From Nymphaea colorata (Eukaryota; Streptophyta; Magnoliopsida; Nymphaeales; Nymphaeaceae): 64,000 bases of DNA. The stretch spans positions 22,275,703 to 22,339,702 of the forward strand of contig NC_045146.1 of assembly GCF_008831285.2 (NCBI RefSeq). The letters run 5' to 3'. How positions within the stretch are numbered: position 1 is the stretch's first letter; each line of letters begins with the position of its first letter. The notes below the pieces were generated by a model that saw nothing but the letters and a program-made list of their open reading frames with translations, was not told where the DNA came from and did no database searches. The translations under genes were made by a program, and so were the position numbers. Below, piece by piece: positions 36,061-46,696 of this stretch.

Positions 36061-39000
36061 GAGATATTGATTACATACCTCTAGTGAGAATAACTTTTGA
36101 AAAAATGAACACCTTCGCTTGGAGATCCCTTTGAGTGAAGCTCCAAGACGATGCCTTCAAGAGGGTTGTGACTTAATGAAGCTTGCTCCCAAATTAGAAA
36201 AAAATGAAAATAGGAAGAGAGAGAGAGAGAGCTCGAGAGAAATTCTAAATCTAAGTGAGAATACACTAAAGTTTCTCCTAAAGACCAACTCTTGCTCAAG
36301 AAAAGGTATTGTAGGGGTATTTATAGAGAGTTTTGGAACCAAAACTCAAAATTTGATTTTTTTTTATTTTCTCAACATTTTCATCCGAATTTCGAAGAAT
36401 TTTGAATTATTTTCTAATAATTTTTTTAAAAAATAGGTTTTCACTAAGTGGGATTGACCACTAGCCCTGCAAACACCCATTTGAGGTGTGGGTAGGCCTA
36501 TTGCCCACCCAACGAAATCAAATCCGCCCCCTAAGGGGCTGTTTTTTGCAAGGAAAAGGAAGGGGGCATGCAATAACAGGCCCCTACCTGGGCTCTTGAA
36601 GACCACGCGTGGCAGCGTGCAAGGCACCGCACGCGGCAGCGTGCAAGGCACCACCATGCGCAGAGGTGCTGCAGCGACCGCGTGACGTGGTTGCTATAGC
36701 GATCGCTCACGCCAACGCGTAGCGCGTGAAGCTACGTGATCGAGCGCGCACATCATGCGACGCGCGGTCGCGCAACGTTCTATCGCGGGATGCGCAATCC
36801 CCTTTTTTTAATGAAATTCATTAAAACATATAAAAAAACTATTTATATAGGAAGCATGATATATTTTTTATTTAAAATATAAAAAAAAAGTTTTTCAAGT
36901 AAAAACATAAGAATTCATTTTTTTCTTGTTTAATTTACCTAAAAGACATATAAAATAAAAATTTTTGTTATATAAGGGGTGGTCGACTCCATTTTTAGCG
37001 ACTCTGAACTCCCTCCAAATCCAATTTTGGTTTAGTTGGTTGTCGACTTGTTTGAGCATGCGACTTGGGTTTAAAACACGCTTTAGCGTGAGACATGAGT
37101 TCTTAAAACAAAGAAAAGGTCTGTGCAAGCACGATGCTCAAATTTTGTCGTTTCGAACGCGGTTCGAATTTTGGGTCTGAAATGCTCAATTTGGATTTGA
37201 ATTTAGGTTTTGGATCTAATTTGGATCTTAAAATTGTGTTTTGCATTTTGATAAAAGAGTGTAGCCCTTTGAAAAAATTTAGGGTGATTACAGGCACGTT
37301 CATAAAACAATAACAACTTGTTACTATTGTCCTACGGGTCCTAATTATAGAGCCATCTATAAAGCAAGTCCAAAAGTCCAAAAATTTTGATTAAGATGTG
37401 GTTGGCCCACATCTAGTATGATTCAAGTTGTCGACCTAATGGCAGTAGGGTGTAGATCTCTTGAATAAATTGTTCTTTTATTATTAGATGCATATTATTA
37501 GATCCGAAATAGAGTCAAACTCAATTCAGTTTGATACTGGAACACTTTATATATATATATATATATATATATAAAGGTGAGTAAATGATGACTCTGTTTA
37601 TAATCACCCAGCTATTTAACCATGGTTGCCCATATAAAGAAAATGAATAGGTGAGAAAAAAACAAAGAAAAAGAGGTGCAAAATAATATTAAATAATGAA
37701 ATTAACCATAACCATTTTCTCTTTATTTTTGTCATCACAGTCTATCATGTTGGTTTCAACGGTGCAAATTAAATGGTTGAATGACTTTAATATATATATA
37801 TATATATATATAAAATAACGTGATGGCTTATTTTTGGCAAAGCCTGCCTGAAAATCTGGAACCATTTTTTGTTGTAAATATATCTCCATCAACAAAATTA
37901 AAAGAAAGGGGCTATCCCCACGCACCCTTTGTCCGAAAGACGAGAGCTTACAATCGACTCCTTTTTTCTCGTCATGTCGTTCCCTCTAGAAACAAGTACT
38001 TTGACAATTGACAATGCTTTTCTATAAAATTAGCCATGAAACTGAGATCGGTTCCTACATACATATATTATTTTCTTAGTGTTTAGAATAGAATCGACTA
38101 GCCACAAAAGATAAAATGACCGTTAAATATATAAAATTTGGCCTACGCGAAAAAAAAAAAAACGAAACGAAAAAACAAGAATTGAACTTTATGTCAAGTT
38201 CTAAGCTTTTGATTTTGAAAATCATATGCGTAGGTTATGAAAAGGCCGACTTGAAATATGTATTGGGGACTTGAAATATGTATTGCCATTAAAAGGTTTA
38301 GATCACGAACGAACGAGGGAAGAAAACTTTTACCTCAATTGTTTATCACAGTAACTATAGTTTAATTATAAAGATGACTATACCAGACTGGTAGTAGGGC
38401 GCGGCATCAAAGTTGAAGGGTGTTCTGTTCTACCACTGACTCAGGACCCCAAAGGCAGGGAGAATAGAGGGGGGGTCTTACCGTATTGATGCTACTGGAA
38501 TTCAAAATAAATATTGACTGCCTGCCAACCCCCTCAAATGTTACAGACTGCCCACCAACCCTCTCAAGAGTTGAGTTGCAGCGTCAAACTTTTACGCCAC
38601 CAAAGGTGTTGGTCTTGTGTGGCCGGCTTCATGTCCCTGAAGACGTTTGGTAACAAGAATATTGTGTCCTTCAAACAAGTACACTCTTAAAACAACATTC
38701 TAGAAACATGTGTTCTACCAACACTTGCTCTTCTTACTAACAAAAGTGATAAGGAATCTTGAAATTATATCGATCAAACAGCTACCCCTCAGGTTATTCA
38801 TTTAAAACCGAGATTTTGGTTGCCCTCCCAAACATGAAAAAGATATTCTTCAAAACTCATCAAGAAATTCATTTTTTGAAAATCAAGTTTTTTGAAAAAT
38901 CATTTTCTCAATGTAATAGTAATACCCAAACACTGCCATAATGTGTGTTCGGCCCTCGAACACCCACGAGGAACTACCTCGGGCCTTAGTCCATAGAAAA

Positions 39001-40649
39001 TTTTATGTTCGACGTCCCAACACCAACGACCTTATGTAGCACAGCTGCCAATTAGTGGGAGGCACCTGCCAAAAGGACAAACTTAGTTTCAAAGCAGAGG
39101 CAGCCGTAAGGAGAAGGGACCTTGAAAAGTAGGGTTGAGTACTCAACCTTCAACCACAGTTGGCTGAATCGCATCAGTTAGCTCGGATCGCTAAAAAACC
39201 TGGCCACGAATCAGGGTTGGCCCGACTCACCTTTGCCTCGGCCAAACTTGGCCTTGACTTGCCCAATTCAAGAAGTCAACTTGCTGACCCAGTGACCCGG
39301 TCATCTGTTGATCCGAATATCAGTCACGGGTTTGCCAACTATGCCTTCAACAGCCCTTTCAAACTCCACCGACCATGCCACATTTATTCTATATGCAAAT
39401 ATAAATATTAGTCAGACTCTTCTCAATTTCTATTAAAAGCTGCGCCTCCACAATTGAACTCCCCTCGATTTCTTTAACTCCAAACTACGCCTCAGTTCAA
39501 CCCCCAAATGAATTATACTGCCTTTGGTCTTACGGCTAAAGCAAGTGTTTCTGGTAGGCGAAGAAAGTCCGTTGAAGTTGTTCTATGAGGGACAGCTAGA
39601 GCCAGGCAAGTTGTGACGCATCCAAGAGACTCGCTGGAAAAGCAAATTAAAAGAAACACGATCTGGATACGGAGTTTCGCTATCTGCACCACAAACACAA
39701 ACGCAGAAGAACAATTTGAATAGAATTGTCGCAATCACTCCATTCGATCAAATGAGTGTGTGCCATGTGAAAGCAAATGCGAAGCTTTAAAGCAAAGGAA
39801 AAGGACGGGGATTTGGCCATGAAAAGGTAGCTTTGCTCCAGTTGCCGGATTCGATATTTTTCCATCTCGTTTCATGTGAACAAACCCGTATTGGTTCTCC
39901 ATGCAACTAGATGAGCCTAAATTAACGATAGAATTAAAGAAGCCGAGCCTGAGCTTGGTCGAGTGCCCAGCATGGGCCGATGCAGATGTGGAAAATTATC
40001 TAGACAGATCCCAAAAGAAGTTTTATTTTCATGTTGTCACTTCAATATAATTTTTCCCATTTATATATTCGTACCCCTTAAAAATTTTAAATTTTATACA
40101 TAACGCCTTTCAAATGGAATTTTCTGCTCTGCCACCTGAATTCCAGTCAGTGGCATATATACACTAACTAAATATCGTTACTTTTCTTTTTTTTATATAT
40201 AACGAGCGCTTAATTAATTCTGTCTTAAGTTTTTTCAAATGCTGATATAAAATAGTGCATATAGGATTTGGAACTTTTTGTTCCACCTGAAAACTACCAT
40301 TAGACAACAAATGGGAAAATGATAAAGCGATTATCTTCTATGGATAAATTTTAAAAAGCAAAAAAGTTAATTTTGCTGAAAAGAACAAAAATGCCCTTAA
40401 AAAAAATACTCATTGCATGGGAAATTAAAACCAGCCAAATGCATGGTGGATGTTACTGGGGGTTGAATATTTATGATCATTAGTGCACCATAAATTGTGG
40501 TATACTACTATAAAGAGTTGCTCATACTCATATAGTATAATATTTTTTAGAGACTGTTTTCATATACTTAATCATCTGATAACATCCGGCAACCAATTGA
40601 TTTCAATTTCTCCCCATCTTGCGCACAAATTGCATGGTTGCTATGTGAT

Positions 40650-40837
40650 CAAGGGCGGAGCCAAGGTAGGGCCCTGGCCTCATCTCAACTTTTTTTTTTT
40701 TTAAAGTTTACATGTAAAATTTTAAAATATTTCACTTGTTGTATATAAAAATTTTGAAAAATAACATTTTGATTCTAGTTAAACTTTTGAAACTTTAATT
40801 TGGTTCGCCTTATGAAAAACTTCTAGCTCCACCCTTA
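40650..40837. mobile_element. hAT-type MITE (188 bp) with exact 8-bp target duplication
   Basis: The left end CAAGGGCGGAGCCAAG and the inverted right end TAAGGGTGGAGCTAGA match at 12 of 16 bases. An exact 8-bp direct repeat, TATGTGAT, flanks it at 40642-40649 and 40838-40845. The GGCGGAGCC-type terminus recurs in many plant hAT MITEs. It has no coding capacity and includes a poly-T run. Confidence 0.8.
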
Positions 40838-41635
40838 TATGTGATGGATTCCGTTCCGTTCCTGCAGAAGTGAGAAGACGCTTCTCTTGCAAAATGTCCA
40901 AATAAATTTCTAAAACAATAAAAGAGTATGTGGTAACTAGTGATGATGATTTGAAGAGCAAGAGAGAGATCAAGAAGAAGTGCATATATTTTAAAGGGAA
41001 AGTTGACAGTCGGTGAACAACCAAAAATAGGCTTGTTTGAGCTTTGATCGTTTGTTTTTCATCTTGCATGCAGGAACCATTATAACCTGATTTATATCTT
41101 GTTGGAACACCAACCTAAAGGATATTATGTAGTTGCATGACTGTTACATCTCTAGTTTTTGCGATATAACGTGATATGATAGAATACTCTTTGGTATGAC
41201 TGAAGGTAATTAAATTTATATTTGAAAACTGAGGGGAGCCGAAGCAGATGCAACCTGACTTGTTAGCCCCGCAAGTAAAGCACAACAAAAGAGACCTGCG
41301 GTGGTCCTGTTAATGGCGGTTTTAATCAATTAATCATGCAATGAAAGGAGAGTAGTGAATGCGTTACTGCAAATTGAAATTGAGGCCAACCGGTCATCAT
41401 CCCCGTCGCTTTACGCATCATTAACTAATAATAAAAAATGGTGCAAGCTATCAACTCGGTACGTTTTTCCGGCAACTTGGCATGTGCTAAATTGTTCAAC
41501 CAGCACGCACATGGTGCTACTATCCACTTGTTGAACAAGTAGAAAGAAGAAAATTTTCTCAGCCTCCTCACTATTTGACTTTCAGTTCACTCACAACCAA
41601 CTGCCCGGAAAAGAGTCCAAGATTCTTCCTATCTT

Positions 41636-42019
41636 TAGGACCGGTTTGATGCATTAGAAATATTAAGTAAGTTGGAAAGAAGTTTTCATAAACTTATTTG
41701 AAAAAATGAAAACAAAATCTATCTTTCCAAAACCTTTTTGTGTTTGTTGTACATGGGTTTATGTTTTGCGAAATAAATTTCTCAGTTTGATAAGAATGGA
41801 AGAAGAAAAAACAAAATAGTTGGATTAAGCATTGCTTGAAAGTCCAACGGTAACTTTCTTCATTCTGGAAATGTTTTTTCCACCCCTTGAGATGGAAAGA
41901 AATTTATGAAAAAGACTTTCTGAAAACCAACTCAAGGTTCACTTTTTCATCTCAAGTTTGATGGGCAAGAAAAATTTTCAAAAATTTGAATTTTATTTAC
42001 ACCAATCAAACAGGCTCTT
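41636..42019. mobile_element. Possible MITE
   Basis: The left end GGACCGGTTTGATGCATTAG and the inverted right end GAGCCTGTTTGATTGGTGTA share a CC(G/T)GTTTGAT core, as in many small plant transposons. Flanks TCTTTA and TCTTAA are only a rough duplication. Evidence is modest. Confidence 0.35.
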
Positions 42020-43441
42020 AAGGTGCGGCCTGCATTAGCATCAATGATGGCAGCAGTCACACTCCATTATCTAAAACATAGATGTATAATGCCCATAAGA
42101 ATTGATTTGCCTCTTGGTTCTCCAGTCAAACTAGTTAAACACTTTGAAAGTGTTTAATAAATTTATCCAGAGATTGAGTAGTGTTCTAGTGTTTCATGAA
42201 TTTGATTTAACTTTTGATATAAATTCATGGAATGGTCAGAGATTGTTGTTTGAATGGTCAAATAATTTCTATGATGAGATAAAGAAACTTTTCCTGTTTA
42301 TCTTTTCTTACTCGTCAATTTCAAAAAGCAACAAGTATGGAAGTCATTCTCACCATCTGTTTGATTGCCTTGTGCAATGAATTCGACCTTTTACTTTTAC
42401 TGGCTTTGAGACGCCCGACCTCCATGCCCTCTCTGTCTCAACTCACACACGCAATGAACAGCTAGGCTGACTTGGGCGCCGCTGCAAACAGGACAGCTAT
42501 ACACATGTTGACACACGCTCCGCGACCCCTCTTCAACTCAAGTATACACCTTTACAGCAAGTCCAAGCCATATAAAATAATCCCCCAATTATACTTTGTC
42601 AACAAACATTATTAACTGGCATACCAATTCTTTCATATGGATCAACATTCTTCTGACTCCAAACAAAACCCAACAGCAACGGAGGCCCCCTTTTTTATTT
42701 CTTAATCACTCAACTTTATATCCCAACATGATATTGATATATAAAGTTGTCGTTGTCTTCCCTTCTTTTCTCTCTCTCTCTAAAAGGTGAGCCCCCACCT
42801 TTATAAAAAAAACAAGACCATGAGGAAAAGAAACACGCGGGTAAGCCCACCCCACCGTACTTCCCGCCTCCTGTGTGAACAAAATCTAAAGGGGGGCGGG
42901 CTCGCTCGCGATCAACTTCCGTACCTCACAGATGAGCTAGCTCCCCACTACTCTAACCTTATCTGCTAAACCGCTAACGGCTAATCATTCCGGTGGACAT
43001 ATTATATAATTCTATGGTTCACATCCGTCGGCCTCACAGTAACAAAGGTTTTGCCTGATTGGAACATAATAAAATATTGTGAGGCAACAAATCAATTTAG
43101 GTATGTTCATGTAGACAGCCAAATGTGTAATAAAACAATTTATCTGTGTTCATGTGGGCAACTGTCACACATATGGCTCTGCCGCCTATAGCTACTCAAT
43201 TCAGGTTATAAAAAAAAATCCACAATTGGTTTGAACAGTGAGTCCCACAGAGGGAGGTGATTTCAGATCAGCTTCTTTTAAAAGCAGTCATGTAACCCAA
43301 AAAAAAAAAAAAAAAAGGAAGAGATGCACGCTTTTCCCAAAACCAGGGGAGGAGGCCGTGGAGTGGAAGTGCGGATCCGAACGTCCGGTTTTGTTGGTAT
43401 GTTGTTACGAAAAGGAGGAGGGGCCCGCACGTTGTAATTGT

Positions 43442-44252
43442 CACGTGAGACGCGGTACCGCGGAAAGCCAACCCAAACGGTCTCTCTTACCTGTCTAACC
43501 GTGTTGGGTCCTACCCGCCTGCCTTCCAACTGTCAGGTCACCCTCCGAAGTCCAAGTGGGCTCCCCACCCCCGTGCACTTCACTCGCCGATCATGATATT
43601 ATTTTCTGATATGCTCATCGATTAAACTGAGCCCTAAACAGACTCAAATTTAACAGCAAACGGCTCCCGTCCATGTCATGGAGAGAGCAGCTGACTATGG
43701 AGAAATGGACTCGTCGAGACTCCAAGTCCAGTAGGTGGGTCGCTTTCCGGGGGGATATTTCCCCGTCCGTTCGGAGTCAGTCACATGTAGAGGGAAGGGA
43801 GGGAGGGAAGCTCGGTCCAGCCCATTCGATGCACTCCAGCTGTTTGACTGCCGGGGGGCGTTGAATAGACGCCTTCCTTTTTTTTAAAATCCAAACAAGT
43901 CCAGGTCAACCAAACCATCTCCGTCACCCCCCACTTGACCACCGCCGGACCTCCGTCACCGGAACTCCCCCACCACAACTCACACGCTGTTCCTCTGTTT
44001 CCGGACGGAAGAAAAATCGCCGGGGGCCCCGCAGGTCGTCATCCAGTCCGGAGAGAATTTTGGTGCTTTTGTTTTTTTTCTTCACCAGAACGCGTGGCCC
44101 ATCTGCCACATCAGCGGATATGGTGACGTGTCGTCTCCAGCTGGATGTGAATCAGCCTATTGAATGCCGAGAAGCGCCCGTCCAGGCTGGTGACCTAAGA
44201 GAGAAACCGTGTGTGCTGGGCCCCCACGACTGAGGAACCCAAAACTATAAAG
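43442..44252 (+). promoter_or_regulatory. DREB1 promoter: TATA box, CAMTA-type, G-box and ABRE-like sites
   Basis: TATAAAG (44246-44252) lies 131 bp before the start codon in a good core-promoter position, followed by a pyrimidine-rich leader with no upstream ATG. Upstream are ACGCGT (44090-44095), ACGCGG (43450-43455) and CCGCGG (43458-43463). These fit the vCGCGb site bound by CAMTA factors, known activators of CBF genes in the cold. A palindromic G-box CACGTG is at 43442-43447 and ACGTGTC at 44126-44132. Motif matches only. Confidence 0.5.
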
Positions 44253-44382
44253 CCCCCGCCACTTCCCTCACTCCCCTCTCGACCAACACCTCCCCAACTT
44301 TACTTCCCCTCCAACTCAATTCTCAGCTTACTCCTCCTCTTCACTTCACTGCTCTCCTACCAATCGTTCTCTAATCCTGCAG

Positions 44383-45072
44383 ATGACGGACTACTCCAAC
44401 TTTCCGGCGCAGGGCTTCCCCTTCCTCTGCGGCACCACCGACAACAAGCTGTGCCTCGAAAACGCCCAGGGCTCGCCCCTTTCCGACACCGGCGAGCTGC
44501 CACCCAAACGCAGAGCTGGCCGCAAGAAGTTCCGCGAGACCAGGCACCCCGTCTACCGTGGCGTTCGACGCCGTAACGGTGGGAAATGGGTGTGCGAGGT
44601 GCGTGAGCCCAACAAGAAGACGAGGATATGGCTCGGGACGTACCCGACGCCGGAGATGGCGGCGAGGGCACACGACGTTGCGGCCCTCGCGCTCAGGGGG
44701 CGGTCTGCTTGCCTCAACTTCAAGGACTCCGCCTGGCTGCTCCCTTCTCCCCCCTCCTCCAGTGCGAAGGACATTAGGCGGACGGCGATGGAGGCAGCCG
44801 AGAGGTTCCGGCCCAAGGAGATGGAAGGCGTGGAGGGAGAGCAGGCGGAAGGGGCCGGTGGAGCCAATCCGGCGGCGGCGTCTGCGGGGGCGGCGACGGG
44901 CGGCGGCCGGGACAGCGTCTTCTTCATGGACGACGAAGCGGTGTTCGGGATGCCGAGCCTGCTGGACAGCATGGCGGAAGGGATGCTTCTCTCGCCTCCC
45001 TCGTGTGGGTCCCCCTTCGATGACATGGAAGACGACGACGCAGACGTCCAGCTCTGGAGCTACTCCATCTGA
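44383..45072 (+). CDS. DREB1: DREB1/CBF cold-response transcription factor
   Basis: Intronless, 229 aa. The CBF signatures flank the AP2 domain: [16 protein letters not shown] (41-56) before it and DSAW (115-118) after it. The domain (about 58-113) includes [20 protein letters not shown], with the DREB-type Val and Glu, and [20 protein letters not shown]. The C-terminal half is acidic and carries [19 protein letters not shown] (188-206) and the terminal LWSY motif (224-227), expected to activate transcription. DREB1/CBF proteins bind CRT/DRE (RCCGAC) sites and switch on cold-tolerance genes. The motif reads DSAWLL rather than the usual DSAWRL. The stop TGA lies 443 bp from the stop of the convergent GEN1 gene. 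The start is supported by a TATA box at the right distance and an ATG-free leader. Confidence 0.97.
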   Translation: MTDYSNFPAQGFPFLCGTTDNKLCLENAQGSPLSDTGELPPKRRAGRKKFRETRHPVYRGVRRRNGGKWVCEVREPNKKTRIWLGTYPTPEMAARAHDVAALALRGRSACLNFKDSAWLLPSPPSSSAKDIRRTAMEAAERFRPKEMEGVEGEQAEGAGGANPAAASAGAATGGGRDSVFFMDDEAVFGMPSLLDSMAEGMLLSPPSCGSPFDDMEDDDADVQLWSYSI

Positions 45073-45515
45073 CCGAGTCGCTCCGATCAAAGGCCAAAAG
45101 GACGTCCCGGGTCGGCATTTTATCGCCCTCGCCCGCCCTCGACTCTTCTTGTCTAAGAAGTATTCGGAGTTTGTGTGATGAGAGAAAGCTCGGTAGGTTT
45201 TTTTTTTTTTTTTTTAATTTTCCTTCTGAATTTTGGTTCGTTTTTTGTGTTCTTTGGCCAAGAACCGTTGGGCAGAGTACTGAACTCTTGACCTTCTTCA
45301 AGTCGAAGGTCTTAAGTCCAAGACTCTAGCAAGCGGGACGGTGTGTTCTTCTTGGGCAAAATCAGTGAAAGTGTACTTATTAAGCCTGTAAATTTGCAAG
45401 GTGCAACTATTATTGTACATATACCAAAATAACAGTTGCTTTACATTGAAAGATGATCTCCACAAGTTCCTCCCTTTTCATAATTTACATTATAAACAAA
45501 AATGGCAAGGCCAAA
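45073..45515. other. Short convergent intergenic region between DREB1 and GEN1
   Basis: Only 443 bp separate the two stop codons, so the 3' untranslated regions probably abut or overlap. A T-run at 45199-45217 and AT-rich sequence follow the DREB1 stop. Antisense overlap of the transcripts is possible but not shown. Confidence 0.6.
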
Positions 45516-46621
45516 TTAGTTAAACAGAAGCCTTCTCCGCGCAGATTTCGATAATTCTGCAGCCGGAGCAATTGTACGCTTGTCGACATTCTGTGACGGT
45601 GAAGCAATGCCGGCATCCTTGATGGGTATGATTTGATCAGAAGAGCTTAGCCTCTTTGTTGATCGGAAGTACTCGGTGATGCTGCGCTGTGCGGTTCCTT
45701 GATCAGTGGGGGATTTCCGGCGCCCAGATTTGGCCTTCTTTACTTCCTGCAGAGAGCGGGAAATGGGCTCAGAGGAGAAATGAATTACTCAGAGTTGGAA
45801 AAATAGCGTTGATTTCACGTCAAACTCAAACAAATGTTCGAATTCCTCAAGCGGGCCATGTTTGAGGCTGTAAGACCGTCTGAGAGTCGATGCAAACCCA
45901 GTTCGATACATGAGCAAAAGAACAGCCAGTTCGTAATTAAGCTGCATCTACAAGTTGAAACATGAACCGGTTCAAGCAGTGGAGTTGGGCAGATTTTTAT
46001 AAATCGACCGTTGTAATGGGGAGCAGGAGAACTTTTTGTCTTTATGGAAAGAACCCCACTAGATTTTTGCTGCAGCTTTCTGATCGGTCGGTCACGTATT
46101 TTGCCGAAGCTTTTTGGATCACGTGCTCAGGAATTACTATTCTCAAATATGATTTAATAATGATCCATATGCATCAGCTTGGCAGACGGAAAAGGATTGA
46201 ATCCATGCCGTAAAACTTTTTGGTTTTTAACTGTAGTTTCGAGATTGAGCAGCGACGACCCGTTCTTTGGTGTCTTTAGTGCTGACTGAGAGCAAAGGTC
46301 GTGAACCAGTCAGGACATCGCTTGGGCGTCTCGGTTTCTTAGCTGTACCGATTGAATCTGATTTTCTATGTATTTAAATTTATTTCTTGAGTCAACAAAT
46401 TAATGCAAGAGCTGTAATGTCAAAACCGTCCCCTCTTTACAAGTAGATGGTTAATTGGAAGAATATCATGGTTAGTCCAGGGTCCAATTTGCGAAGAAAT
46501 GCTACATGCATGTCTTTTACACATCATGCAAGATCTGTAGGTTAACAAGGTGCCTTTCTGTGCATGCATGAAATTAGATTTTAACGGTTTAAAAGATTTA
46601 ACCTTTTTAGTTTTATAAAAT

Positions 46622-46696
<75 letters not shown>

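Larger units (their letters stand above)
26404..44382. other. Gene-poor, repeat-rich region, 18 kb, between the two DREB genes
   Basis: No gene is recognised between the two DREB genes. I see a MITE at 26784-27076, a 319-bp tandem duplication (29916-30552), a degenerate GGATTTGGAT-type repeat (32335-32783), and AT-rich and GA-rich simple sequence (34200-35330). A dispersed tandem family lies at 35330-36060. A GC-rich patch with GCGTGC repeats (36560-36780) and a sequence at 37560-37810 related to the 29.9-kb repeat follow. Two further MITE candidates are near 38640-38940 and 41636-42019, and a clear hAT MITE is at 40650-40837. Reading frames here (for example 31385-31723, 33115-33408, 39160-39411) match no family I know. 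The last 1.5 kb, rich in GC, is the DREB1 promoter. Confidence 0.5.

Noticed and set aside
32335-37380. Full-length LTR retrotransposon
   Set aside because: I find no paired long terminal repeats, primer-binding site, or gag/pol motifs; only diverged simple and tandem repeats.
38637-38942. MITE suggested by GTTTGGTAAC near one end and inverted GTTTGGGTATTAC near the other
   Set aside because: The terminal similarity is short and interrupted, and no target duplication was found.
44371-45090. Long minus-strand and alternate-frame reading frames across DREB1 (up to 239 aa)
   Set aside because: They are antisense or frame-shifted shadows of a GC-rich CDS; the plus-strand frame has complete CBF signatures.
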